Assembly (NCBI GenBank): GCA_031284225.1
Contig: JAITAH010000099.1
Coordinates: 1 to 60,236, forward strand
Direction of reading: 5' to 3'
Source: Dysgonamonadaceae bacterium
Lineage (GTDB): Bacteria; Bacteroidota; Bacteroidia; Bacteroidales; Azobacteroidaceae
DNA: 60,236 nucleotides
Below are positions 51,731 through 60,236 of the stretch, piece after piece. Made by a program: the position numbers and the translations under genes. Every line of letters starts with the position of its first letter. The stretch's first letter is position 1. The notes below the pieces were generated by a model. It saw nothing but the letters and a program-made list of their open reading frames with translations, did not search any database and was not told the DNA's origin.

Positions 51731-53785
51731 ATGAAAATGAACAAAACAATCTTCCTCTTTGTTGTATGCCTTGGATGTATCCATTCCATTCAGGCGCAAA
51801 ATAACAAGAGCTTGGTTAACACCTCGCAAAGCCCTTACGCCAAGCTGATGAATACGGAATTGGATGCTGTCCGCTGGACAGAAGGTTTTTGGGCGGAGCG
51901 GTTCGCTGTATGCAAAAACACCATGTCGATCGAATTATTCAAAACGTATTTGGACGAACATATTTCCCATGCATTCAAAAACTTTGAAATTGCCGCCGGC
52001 CACGACGAGGGTTCCCATTCGGGGCCGCCTTTCCACGACGGCGATTTTTACAAGGCTTTTGAATCGCTGGCCAGCCTGTATGCGGTTACCAAAGACAAAA
52101 ACTTAGACCGGTGGATGGACGAAATCATTCCCATAATCGCCCAATCGCAACGGGCAGACGGCTATATTCACACACCGGTGATGATTGAAGCACGCACAAA
52201 CGCCGGTCAGGCACACGCTTTCGACGATCGGCTGAATTTTGAAACCTACAATATGGGGCATCTGATGACGGCCGCTTGCATCCATTACCGCGCTACCGGA
52301 AAACGCTCGCTGCTCGACGTAGCCGTCAAAGCCGCCGATTATCTTTACGCATTCTATCAAAGAGCTTCTCCCGAACTGGCGCGGAATGCAATATGCCCGT
52401 CGCATTACATGGGCGTGGTGGAAATGTACCGCACCACCCGCGACCCTAAATACCTCGAATTGTCTAAAAGCCTGATGGATATTCGCGGCCTGATGGAAAA
52501 CGGTACGGACGACAATCAAGACCGCATCCCTTTCCGTCAGCAGACGAAAGCGATGGGGCATGCCGTTCGAGCCAATTACCTCTATGCCGGCGCGGCCGAC
52601 GTCTATGCCGAAACCGGCGACACGTCGCTGCTGCGTCCGCTGAACCTGATCTGGGACAATATGACCCAAACGAAAATGTACATTACCGGCGCGTGCGGCG
52701 CTCTGTACGACGGCGTTTCGCCGGATGGAATTTCGTATCATCCGCCCGAAATACAAAAAGTACATCAAGCCTACGGCCGGGATTTCCAACTGCCCAACCA
52801 AACGGCTCATAACGAAACCTGCGCCAATATCGGCAATCTGTTGTGGAACTGGCGGATGTTTCTCCTCACCGGCGAAGCCAAATACGTCGATATTGTAGAA
52901 TTGACTTTATACAACAGCATTTTGTCGGGAGTCAGTTTGGACGGCAAGGATTTTTGTTACACGAATCCGCTCCGCGTTTCCGGCGATTTTCCCTACCAAC
53001 TGCGATGGGCAGGCGGACGTATTCCCTACATTGCGCTTTCCAACTGTTGCCCGCCGAATACGGTGCGTACCCTTTCCGAAGTGCAGAACTACGCCTACAG
53101 CCTGTCGAAAGAAGGACTTTGGGTGAATCTGTACGGAGGCAATGAACTGAATACCGCTTGGGAAAGCGGCGGAAAAATCGGACTGAAGCAGACTTCCGAT
53201 TATCCTTGGGAAGAAACGGTGCAATTATCGTTTACACAAACGCCGGGAACAACGTTCTCCGTATTCTTACGCATACCGGGATGGTGCGAAAATGCAAGTC
53301 TTACGGTCAACGGCCAACCGGAATCGTCCCCTCTGGTAGCCGGAACTTACGCCGAAATCAACCGGAAATGGAAATCGGGCGATCTACTGGAACTGCACAT
53401 ACCGATGAAAGCCAAGCTCATGGAAGCTAATCCTTTAGTCGAAGAAGTCCGAAATCAGGTGGCCGTCAAACGCGGCCCGGTTGTTTACTGTCTGGAAAGT
53501 CCGGATGTATCCGGAGTCGGCATTTTCAATGTATCGCTGCCCGCCGATATTCGTTTAACTCCCCTGGAAATCACCATCGGAACCAGCCGTATCATCGCGC
53601 TGGAAGGCATTGCCCAAACAACCGGAAATACCGATTGGAAAAATGTTTTGTACAAAGAAATAAGTCCTGTCCATCAATCCGTTCCCCTGCGTTTAATTCC
53701 CTATTATGCTTGGGGCAACCGAGGGAAATCGGAAATGACGGTCTGGCTCAACGTTATAAAATCAACAACTGATCACCGGCCATGA
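51731..53785 (+). CDS. GH127 beta-L-arabinofuranosidase
   Basis: A 684-residue exported enzyme (signal peptide about 1-22, ending SIQAQ). The (alpha/alpha)6 barrel carries the GH127 zinc-thiolate site: Glu362 and Cys364 in HNETCANIG, and Cys439-Cys440 in NCCPPN, where the first Cys is the nucleophile in the characterised HypBA1. AGHDEGSHSGPPFHDGDFYK is the substrate-site loop near the N-terminus. The family cleaves terminal beta-L-arabinofuranosides. In RG-II that residue caps Dha in side chain D and also occurs in side chain B. Two in-frame starts six bases apart (51731, 51737) are equally good for the signal peptide. Overlaps the GH106 gene as ATGA. Confidence 0.88.
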   Translation: MKMNKTIFLFVVCLGCIHSIQAQNNKSLVNTSQSPYAKLMNTELDAVRWTEGFWAERFAVCKNTMSIELFKTYLDEHISHAFKNFEIAAGHDEGSHSGPPFHDGDFYKAFESLASLYAVTKDKNLDRWMDEIIPIIAQSQRADGYIHTPVMIEARTNAGQAHAFDDRLNFETYNMGHLMTAACIHYRATGKRSLLDVAVKAADYLYAFYQRASPELARNAICPSHYMGVVEMYRTTRDPKYLELSKSLMDIRGLMENGTDDNQDRIPFRQQTKAMGHAVRANYLYAGAADVYAETGDTSLLRPLNLIWDNMTQTKMYITGACGALYDGVSPDGISYHPPEIQKVHQAYGRDFQLPNQTAHNETCANIGNLLWNWRMFLLTGEAKYVDIVELTLYNSILSGVSLDGKDFCYTNPLRVSGDFPYQLRWAGGRIPYIALSNCCPPNTVRTLSEVQNYAYSLSKEGLWVNLYGGNELNTAWESGGKIGLKQTSDYPWEETVQLSFTQTPGTTFSVFLRIPGWCENASLTVNGQPESSPLVAGTYAEINRKWKSGDLLELHIPMKAKLMEANPLVEEVRNQVAVKRGPVVYCLESPDVSGVGIFNVSLPADIRLTPLEITIGTSRIIALEGIAQTTGNTDWKNVLYKEISPVHQSVPLRLIPYYAWGNRGKSEMTVWLNVIKSTTDHRP

Positions 53786-56700
53786 AAACGAATGTTGCAT
53801 CTTACCGGGCGCCTTTTACAAGCCCTTGTGCGAACCGTATAACAAAATCGCTTTTCCTGTTCTTCTTGCTAACAAGCAGTTTCGCAGTGCAATTGCAGGC
53901 GCAGGAATTACAACAACGCTGGTGGTCGCCCCCCGAAGAAGCCCGTCCTTGGGTATTTTGGTACTGGATGCAAGGCGCGGTTTCCCCAGCAGGCATCACG
54001 GCCGATCTGGAAGCGATGAAAGCCGCCGGCTTAGGCGGCGCTTACCTGATGCCTATCAAAGGCGTACCGAAAAAACCATGGATTGAGCCGATAGTCGAAC
54101 AATTAAGTCCCCTGTGGTGGGAAATGGTTGATTTTGCCTTCCGGGAAGCCGACCGGCTCGGCCTGAAAATCGGATTCCACGTTTGCGACGGCTTTGCTTT
54201 GGCGGGCGGCCCTTGGATTACGCCCGAACGGTCCATGCAAAAAGTAGTTTGGAGCCAAACGACAATACAGGGCGAGAAACCAATCACGGTTCAACTGCCT
54301 CAACCGAAAAGTTATCCGGGTTATTACGAAGACATTGCCGTTTTCGCCTATCCCTCTTTGCCCGGCGAAGGCGCTGCCGCCGACAACAACCCTCCGACAA
54401 TAACCACAAACGCGCCGAATAGCGACGCCCGGTTTTTGGCCAATGCCAACGCCGGCGAAACGTTCCGTAGCGATCGTCCTTGCTGGATACAATTTTCCTA
54501 CGACGAACCTTTTACCTGTCGTTCGCTGCAAATCCAACCGGCCGCAAGGAACCTGCAATCGCAACGACTGATTGTGGAAACCGGTAATGACGGCATACAT
54601 TTCACCCGGCACACCCGGTTGGAACCCCCTCGGCAAGGCTGGCAAAACGACGAATTTCCGCTCACTTACAGTATTCCACCGGTTACCGCCCGCTATTTCC
54701 GGTTGTTGTACGACCCGGAAGGCATCGAACCCGGCGCGGAAGATCTGGATGCCGCCAAATGGAAACAGTCGTTGCGAATCCGTTCCATCCGGCTGTCTTC
54801 CGAAGCGCGTATTCATCAATACGAAGGTAAAAACGGCTCCATCTGGCGCGTGAGTCCCCGCACCACTTCGGAACAACTCCCGGAATCGTTGTGCATCGAT
54901 CCTCAACGGCTGATCGACCTTTCTCAATGGGTAGATGCCTCCGGCGTGTTGCGCTGGAAAGCGCCGGCCGGGCACTGGACGATTCTGCGCATGGGACACA
55001 CCTCCACCGGATTGACCAATGCCACCGGCGGCAAAGGCTCCGGTTTGGAATGTGATAAATTCAATCCGGAAGCGATCCGCCTGCAATTCAATTCATGGTT
55101 TGGGAAAGCCGTAGAAACCGCCGGAGAAGACTTAGCTGCACGTGTCCTGAAAATTTTCCATGTCGATAGCTGGGAATGTAGCAGTCAAAATTGGTCGCCT
55201 GTTTTCCGTTCGGAATTTCAAAAGCGGCGCGGCTACGATATTTACAATTACCTGCCGGTGATGGCGGGGATTCCCATCGGCAATGCCGAAACCTCCGAAA
55301 ACATCTTGTACGATGTGCGCCAAACCATTGCAGAATTGATAACGGAGGTGTTTTACCAAACGCTGCAAGAAGAAGCCCATGCGAAAGGCTGCGTCTTCAG
55401 CGCCGAATCCGTAGCGCCGACCATGTCCGGCGACGGTATGTTGCATTATCAAAACACCGATATTCCTATGAGCGAGTTTTGGCTGCAAAGTCCTACGCAC
55501 GATAAACCGAACGACCGGTTAGACGCTATTTCCGGCGCTCATATCTATGGGAAAAACATCATCCAAACCGAGGCTTTTACACAATTACGGAGTACTTTCA
55601 CGGAACATCCGGAGATGTTGAAAACCCTTCAAGACCAGAATTACGCCTTGGGCATCAACAGACTGGTATATCATGTCTATGTCCTGAATCCTTGGGAAGA
55701 CCGAAAACCGGGAATGACGCTCGATGGTATCGGACTTTATTTTCAGCGCGATCAGACGTGGTGGAAACAGGTGGGCGCTTGGGTGGATTACGCTCGCCGT
55801 TGCCAAACCCTGCTGCAAGCCGGCCGGCCGGTAGTGGATTTAGCGGTATTTACCGGAGATGAACTTCCTCGTCGCGCGCTCACACCCGATCGCTTGCTTC
55901 CGTTTATCCCCGGCATTTTCGGCGCCGAGAAAACGGAACGGGAGAAACTCCGGTTAGCCAATGCGGGCGTTCCGACCCGGCAAATGCCGGCCGGCGTATC
56001 GTATTCCGCGAATATGTTTACCGCCGAAGATTGGATCAATCCTTTGCGGGGATATGCTTACGACAGCTTTCATCCCGATGCACTGGCGCAAGCGAAACCG
56101 GTAAACGGAGTCATCACGCTGCCGTCCGGTATGACGTATCAAGCGTTGCTGGTTCCCGGAAAACATCCGATGCAACCCAATCCCGAATCCATGACCCAAG
56201 CGACCACCGGCCGCTTGGCGCAACTGGAAAAACAAGGCGCAACCGTCATCCGGCAGCCTTACACCCACGAAACGTTTGATTCGCTCGGTATTGAACGTGA
56301 TTTTATCGTTACGGAAAATACGCCGGATTATGCGTCCCGCATCGCCTATACCCACCGCCGGGAAGCCGATACGGACATCTATTTTGTATCCAATCAGGAA
56401 AACCGGCGCCGGGAATTAACTGTTTCGCTACGGGTCGGCGGGAAAATACCGGAATTGTGGTATCCGGTAACCGGCGATATTCGCCGGGCCAGCAACTGGA
56501 AAATCGAAAACGGCCGCACTACCCTTCCGCTCCGTTTGGACGCCGGCGAATCGGTTTTCATTGTTTTGCAGCAACCGGCTCAACAAGCGTCGGCAAACGA
56601 CGGGAAGAATTGGTTGGAATATTCGGAAGTTCTGACAATTGCTTCGCCTTGGACCGTTCAATTCGACCCGCTTTCACGAGGCCCGGAACTACCCGTTACG

Positions 56701-57117
56701 TTTCCAACGCTTATCGAATGGAACGAGCATCCCGATGAATCCATCCGCTACTATTCCGGATCGGCAATCTATTCCACAGTTTTCGACTGGGACGATCCAA
56801 GAGGGGACAACCGGATTTTTCTCGAATTGGACAGTCTTTACAATGTCGCAACCGTAACCCTCAACGGAAAAGATTGCGGAACAATTTGGACAAAACCCTA
56901 CCGCTTGAACATCGCTTCCGCCTTGAAACGGGGCAAAAATACCCTGAAAATCGAAGTCTCCAACACTTGGGCCAACCGGATCATGGGCGACGAGGATTTC
57001 AATGCAGAAAAAGACGCAAATAAAAGAATATGGACAAATGCCCCGTACCGATTGGCCGAAAAACGCTTAGTCGCATCGGGATTGTCGGGTAACGTAAAAC
57101 TTGTCAATGCTGAATAA
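53782..57117 (+). CDS. GH106 alpha-L-rhamnosidase (BT0986-like)
   Basis: A 1111-residue exported enzyme. The signal peptide is unusually long, with a polar 25-residue lead before the hydrophobic core (LFLFFLLTSSFAV), so the true start may be internal, though no better ATG precedes the core closely. PWVFWYWMQGAVSPAGIT and GLGGAYLMPIKG mark the GH106 N-terminal barrel. Candidate catalytic Glu residues are Glu465 (HVDSWECSSQNW) and Glu597 (IQTEAFTQL), with Glu542 (SAESVAP) nearby. The C-terminal jelly roll (NVATVTLNGKDCGTIWTKPY, NTLKIEVSNTWANRIMGD) is a GH2-like galactose-binding domain. GH106 removes alpha-L-rhamnose; BT0986 does so on RG-II. It is the third rhamnosidase-type protein here, after two GH78 proteins. 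Confidence 0.88.
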   Translation: MKTNVASYRAPFTSPCANRITKSLFLFFLLTSSFAVQLQAQELQQRWWSPPEEARPWVFWYWMQGAVSPAGITADLEAMKAAGLGGAYLMPIKGVPKKPWIEPIVEQLSPLWWEMVDFAFREADRLGLKIGFHVCDGFALAGGPWITPERSMQKVVWSQTTIQGEKPITVQLPQPKSYPGYYEDIAVFAYPSLPGEGAAADNNPPTITTNAPNSDARFLANANAGETFRSDRPCWIQFSYDEPFTCRSLQIQPAARNLQSQRLIVETGNDGIHFTRHTRLEPPRQGWQNDEFPLTYSIPPVTARYFRLLYDPEGIEPGAEDLDAAKWKQSLRIRSIRLSSEARIHQYEGKNGSIWRVSPRTTSEQLPESLCIDPQRLIDLSQWVDASGVLRWKAPAGHWTILRMGHTSTGLTNATGGKGSGLECDKFNPEAIRLQFNSWFGKAVETAGEDLAARVLKIFHVDSWECSSQNWSPVFRSEFQKRRGYDIYNYLPVMAGIPIGNAETSENILYDVRQTIAELITEVFYQTLQEEAHAKGCVFSAESVAPTMSGDGMLHYQNTDIPMSEFWLQSPTHDKPNDRLDAISGAHIYGKNIIQTEAFTQLRSTFTEHPEMLKTLQDQNYALGINRLVYHVYVLNPWEDRKPGMTLDGIGLYFQRDQTWWKQVGAWVDYARRCQTLLQAGRPVVDLAVFTGDELPRRALTPDRLLPFIPGIFGAEKTEREKLRLANAGVPTRQMPAGVSYSANMFTAEDWINPLRGYAYDSFHPDALAQAKPVNGVITLPSGMTYQALLVPGKHPMQPNPESMTQATTGRLAQLEKQGATVIRQPYTHETFDSLGIERDFIVTENTPDYASRIAYTHRREADTDIYFVSNQENRRRELTVSLRVGGKIPELWYPVTGDIRRASNWKIENGRTTLPLRLDAGESVFIVLQQPAQQASANDGKNWLEYSEVLTIASPWTVQFDPLSRGPELPVTFPTLIEWNEHPDESIRYYSGSAIYSTVFDWDDPRGDNRIFLELDSLYNVATVTLNGKDCGTIWTKPYRLNIASALKRGKNTLKIEVSNTWANRIMGDEDFNAEKDANKRIWTNAPYRLAEKRLVASGLSGNVKLVNAE

Positions 57118-57119
57118 TT

Positions 57120-59426
57120 ATGTATAAAAAAGGGTTGATAACCGGATTTCTGATCTTTTCTTCGTTCGGCATAGCATTTGCCGAAGCCCAAAGCGAAGCT
57201 CCTTCCTCGCAAATAGCCGATTACAACGTGGTATGGAATACCCCCAGTCGCCATTCCGGCGAAAGCATGCCTTGCGGCGGCGGCGATATCGGCCTGAACG
57301 TTTGGGTAGAAAACGGCGATATTCTGTTTTACATCGCCCGTAGCGGAACTTTTGACGAAAACAATACTTTACTCAAACTGGGACGCATCCGGATCCGATT
57401 GTCGCCCAATCCGCTCGAAGGCGCTTATTTCCGGCAAGAACTGCAATTGGAAGAAGGCTGCGTAACAATTTCCGGTAAAAAAGACGGCATAACGACCGAT
57501 ATACGCATTTGGGCGGATGTTTTCCATCCCGTAATTCATGTAGAAGCGTCCAACAATGTTCCGTTGCAAGCAACCATTGCTTACGAAAATTGGCGGTACG
57601 AAGACCGCTTGCTGCAAAAAAACGAAAGTCATCAAAATTCCTACAAATGGGCGCCTCCCGAAGGTTTGCAGATGAAGAAAGATCAGATCCGCTTCGACGA
57701 AAACCGCATTGTGTTCTATCACCGGAACGAAGACGAAACGATTTTCGACGTTACCGTTCGCCAGCAAGGGTTGGACAGCGTCAAATCGCAATTATTTAAT
57801 CCGTTAAAACACTTGATTTTCGGAGGGATCATCGAGGCGAAAGGTTTCCGTCCGGCAGGCGTCGCCACGGGGAAATATAACCATACCGATTACCACGCAT
57901 GGCAACTGACCGGCAAGCAACCGCTGAAAAAATGGGAACTGAAAATACAGTTACACACCGCCCAAACTACCGACGTGGCCGCTTGGGAAAACACCGTAAA
58001 AAAGGCGCCTGCAAGCGATAAAAAGAAAAACCTCGACTGGTGGAAAAACTTTTGGAACCGCAGTTTTATCCATATTCATACCGGCGACAGCGTTGGATAT
58101 GAAATCAGCCGGAATTATCAACTCTTTCGTTATCAATTAGCTTGTAACGCATCGGGCGATTATCCGACCAAGTTTAACGGCGGATTATTTACCTTCGATC
58201 CGGTATCTGTCGATAGCGCTCGCCGGTTCACACCCGATTACCGGGCATGGGGCGGAGGAACGCATACGGCGCAAAATCAACGCTTGGTCTATTTCCCGAT
58301 GTTGAAATCCGGCGATTTCGATATGATGACTCCGCAATTCAATTTTTATCAAAGAATCTTGCCGAATGCCGAACTTCGCAGCCGCATTTACTGGAATCAT
58401 TCCGGCGCTTGCTTTACCGAACAAATAGAAAATTTCGGCCTTCCCAATCCCAGCGAATATGCGTGGAAACGTCCTGCCGACTTTGATCCGGGCATGGAAT
58501 ACAATGCATGGCTGGAATATCAATGGGATACGGTGTTGGAATTTTGCTTTCTGGCTTTGGAAAAAGAACGATATACGGGAGCCGATATTTCCGCTTGTCT
58601 GCCTTGGATAGAAAGTTCTCTGCGTTTCTTCGACGAACATTACCGGTATTTGGCGAACCGGCGCGGCATAAAAGCATTGGACAACAACGGCAAGCTCGTC
58701 CTTTATCCCGGATCCGCTTGCGAAACCTACAAAATGGCCTACAACGCCACTTCTACGATTGCCGCTTTGCATACCGTCGCTACCCGCCTGCTGGAATTGC
58801 CCGAAAACTATTTAGATTCAACGCAAAGGACGTATTATCAACAATTTTTGAATCGTTTGCCCGAAATACGAACCCGCGAAATCGACGGACAGACGACCCT
58901 TGCTCCGGCTTGGTTGTGGGAACGCCTCAACAATACCGAAAGTCCGCAACTGTATCCGGTCTTCCCCTGGGGAATGTACGGTCTGAATAAACCTGGATTA
59001 GATATCGCCGTAAACACGTATTGTTACGATCCGGAAGTAGTGAAATTCCGCGGGTTTGTCGGCTGGAAACAAGACGCTATTTGGGCGGCACGATTGGGTT
59101 TAACGGAAGAAGCCCAAAAATTAGTCGTACGGAAATTCCGCTCTTCGGAACAAAAATTCCCGACTTTCTGGGGTCCCGGATACGATTGGACGCCCGATCA
59201 CAACTGGGGAGGAAGCGCCATGATCGCCCTGCAGGAAATGCTGTTGCAAACCGACGGCGACAACGCCCTGCTGCTTCCGTCTTGGCCGGCCGATTGGGAT
59301 GTGCATTTCAAATTGCACGCGCCTTATGCTACCGTTATCGAATGTAAATACACAAAAGGAAAAATAGAACATCTAAACATAAACAACAACAAATTAAATA
59401 CTATCGTATGGAATATGGAGAATTAG
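57120..59426 (+). CDS. DUF5703-type (alpha/alpha)6 hydrolase, GH139 2-O-methyl-fucosidase candidate
   Basis: A 768-residue exported protein (signal peptide about 1-23). The N-terminal beta domain (VWNTPSRHSGESMPCGGGDIGLN written in two parts: VWNTPSRHSGESMPC, GGGDIGLNVWV) is the DUF5703 signature and parallels the PLGNG start of GH95. A helical barrel follows (about 300-700) with NASGDYPTKFNGGLFTF, YPGSACETYKMAYN and FRGFVGWKQDAIWAARLG. I cannot assign catalytic residues. BT0984, the founding GH139 enzyme that removes 2-O-methyl-L-fucose from RG-II, lies next to the GH106 gene BT0986 in B. thetaiotaomicron, so position supports GH139. GH95 relatives acting on fucosides are the alternative. 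If right, it releases a methylated sugar next to a methyl-transfer system. Overlaps the next gene by 19 bases. Confidence 0.6.
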   Translation: MYKKGLITGFLIFSSFGIAFAEAQSEAPSSQIADYNVVWNTPSRHSGESMPCGGGDIGLNVWVENGDILFYIARSGTFDENNTLLKLGRIRIRLSPNPLEGAYFRQELQLEEGCVTISGKKDGITTDIRIWADVFHPVIHVEASNNVPLQATIAYENWRYEDRLLQKNESHQNSYKWAPPEGLQMKKDQIRFDENRIVFYHRNEDETIFDVTVRQQGLDSVKSQLFNPLKHLIFGGIIEAKGFRPAGVATGKYNHTDYHAWQLTGKQPLKKWELKIQLHTAQTTDVAAWENTVKKAPASDKKKNLDWWKNFWNRSFIHIHTGDSVGYEISRNYQLFRYQLACNASGDYPTKFNGGLFTFDPVSVDSARRFTPDYRAWGGGTHTAQNQRLVYFPMLKSGDFDMMTPQFNFYQRILPNAELRSRIYWNHSGACFTEQIENFGLPNPSEYAWKRPADFDPGMEYNAWLEYQWDTVLEFCFLALEKERYTGADISACLPWIESSLRFFDEHYRYLANRRGIKALDNNGKLVLYPGSACETYKMAYNATSTIAALHTVATRLLELPENYLDSTQRTYYQQFLNRLPEIRTREIDGQTTLAPAWLWERLNNTESPQLYPVFPWGMYGLNKPGLDIAVNTYCYDPEVVKFRGFVGWKQDAIWAARLGLTEEAQKLVVRKFRSSEQKFPTFWGPGYDWTPDHNWGGSAMIALQEMLLQTDGDNALLLPSWPADWDVHFKLHAPYATVIECKYTKGKIEHLNINNNKLNTIVWNMEN

Positions 59427-60236
59427 GGAAAACGGGAATGAAAGTATCCGCCTTGAGTTTCGGGGCTTCTTCCTTAGGAGGCGTTTTCCACTCTTTAAAG
59501 GAGGAGGACGGAATAACGGCTGTTCACACAGCCGTAGATAACGGTATTAATTTTATCGACGTATCTCCTTATTACGGGCATCTGAAAGCTGAAATCGTTT
59601 TGGGTAAAGCTCTAAAAACGATCGACCGCTCGCGCTACTACTTATCCACGAAAGTGGGACGGTACGGCATCGACGGCGAAAATCACTGGGATTATTCTGC
59701 CCGGAAAGTCAAAGAAAGCGTATTTGAAAGCATGGAACGCCTCAACGTCGATTACATTGATTTGTTTAATGTACACGACATCGAATTTGCCGACCTCGAA
59801 CAAGTTTGCCGGGAAACTTTGCCCGCTATGGTCGAACTCCGCGAACAAGGCATTATCGGGCATATAGGGCTTACCAATCTGACGTTAAAGCATTTCAAGT
59901 ACGTCATCGACCATGTTCCCGCCGGAACGGTAGAGAGCGTTTTGTCGTTCTGTCATTATTGTCTGAACGACGACGCTTTATTGGATTATCTGGATTATTT
60001 TGAACAGAAAAATGTCGGAGTCATCAACGCCTCTCCCTTCTCCATGGGTTTATTGACCGAACGGGGCGCACCCGATTGGCATCCGGCGCCGAAGCCTGTT
60101 AGGGACTTATGCAAAAAAGCGGCGGAGTATTGCAAATCGCAAGGAAAATCTATCGAGCAATTGGCCATTCGCTATTCCGCTGATAACCAACGGATAGCCA
60201 CCACGCTGTTCAGCACTACCCGTCCCGAAAGCGTAC
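59408..60236 (+). CDS. Aldo/keto reductase resembling plant L-galactose dehydrogenase (3' end missing)
   Basis: 276 codons are present and the frame runs off the window without a stop. The start MEYGELGKTGMKVS is in a different frame from, and 19 bases inside, the preceding gene. It is an NAD(P)-dependent AKR: GINFIDVSPYYGHLKAE includes the catalytic Asp and Tyr, STKVGRYG the Lys, and VHDIEF the His. Long stretches read like Arabidopsis L-galactose dehydrogenase, as I remember it: FGASSLGGVF, SPYYG, VGRYG, HDIEFADLEQV, SFCHYCLNDDALLDYL, SPFSMGLLTERGAPDWHPAP. Bacterial relatives oxidise L-galactose or L-fucose to the lactone. It is cytoplasmic and would begin catabolism of L-galactose or L-fucose freed by GH95, GH141 or GH139. 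Confidence 0.8.
   Translation, partial: MEYGELGKTGMKVSALSFGASSLGGVFHSLKEEDGITAVHTAVDNGINFIDVSPYYGHLKAEIVLGKALKTIDRSRYYLSTKVGRYGIDGENHWDYSARKVKESVFESMERLNVDYIDLFNVHDIEFADLEQVCRETLPAMVELREQGIIGHIGLTNLTLKHFKYVIDHVPAGTVESVLSFCHYCLNDDALLDYLDYFEQKNVGVINASPFSMGLLTERGAPDWHPAPKPVRDLCKKAAEYCKSQGKSIEQLAIRYSADNQRIATTLFSTTRPESV

Overview
The window reads as one Bacteroidota (most likely Bacteroidales) carbohydrate locus. All 33 genes I can support lie on the + strand, mostly with gaps under 40 bp or with ATGA stop/start overlaps. Most starts lack a strong Shine-Dalgarno, many products carry signal peptides, and the enzyme families are those best known from Bacteroides. No tRNA, rRNA, insertion sequence, CRISPR array or SusC/SusD pair is visible.

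The enzyme set points to the pectic polysaccharide rhamnogalacturonan-II (RG-II). Left to right: a GntR-type sensor regulator (192-1175), a GH2 enzyme and an MFS carrier; then a pyruvate aldolase, an esterase (CE19-like candidate), a GH95-GH105 fusion, a GH140-type apiosidase and a GH78/sialidase-like/isomerase-like fusion (5115-16789). A right-hand block (32137-59426) holds GH141, MFS, GH78, a GH138-like enzyme, a GH137-GH2-malectin fusion, GH2, an MtaA-like protein, GH2, GH127, GH106 and a GH139 candidate. From memory this right-hand order resembles the Bacteroides thetaiotaomicron RG-II locus (about BT1002 down to BT0984). The window ends inside an aldo/keto reductase that strongly resembles plant L-galactose dehydrogenase; L-galactose is an RG-II sugar.

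Two catabolic blocks sit between the hydrolases. Block A (16798-23509): second aldolase, SSS transporter, iron-dependent alcohol dehydrogenase, PdxA2-like dehydrogenase, DUF1537-type acid-sugar kinase and a mutarotase-like lipoprotein. Together these could take the rare RG-II acid Dha to pyruvate plus D-threonate and then to DHAP. Block B (23573-32140) starts at its own candidate promoter: MtaB-type methanol:corrinoid methyltransferase, GH31 alpha-xylosidase, UroD-like protein, SSS transporter, then three consecutive genes corresponding to the homocysteine, cobalamin and reactivation domains of methionine synthase, without its folate domain. A second UroD/MtaA-like protein, with the zinc motif intact, lies at 47814-48902.

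The most interesting proposal is that block B captures the methyl groups of RG-II (methyl esters released as methanol, or 2-O-methyl sugars) on a corrinoid protein and passes them to homocysteine. Two intergenic regions of about 320 bp hold unrelated palindromic tandem-repeat arrays (42-bp and 21-bp units). Substrates are inferred from family and context, not proven by the sequence.
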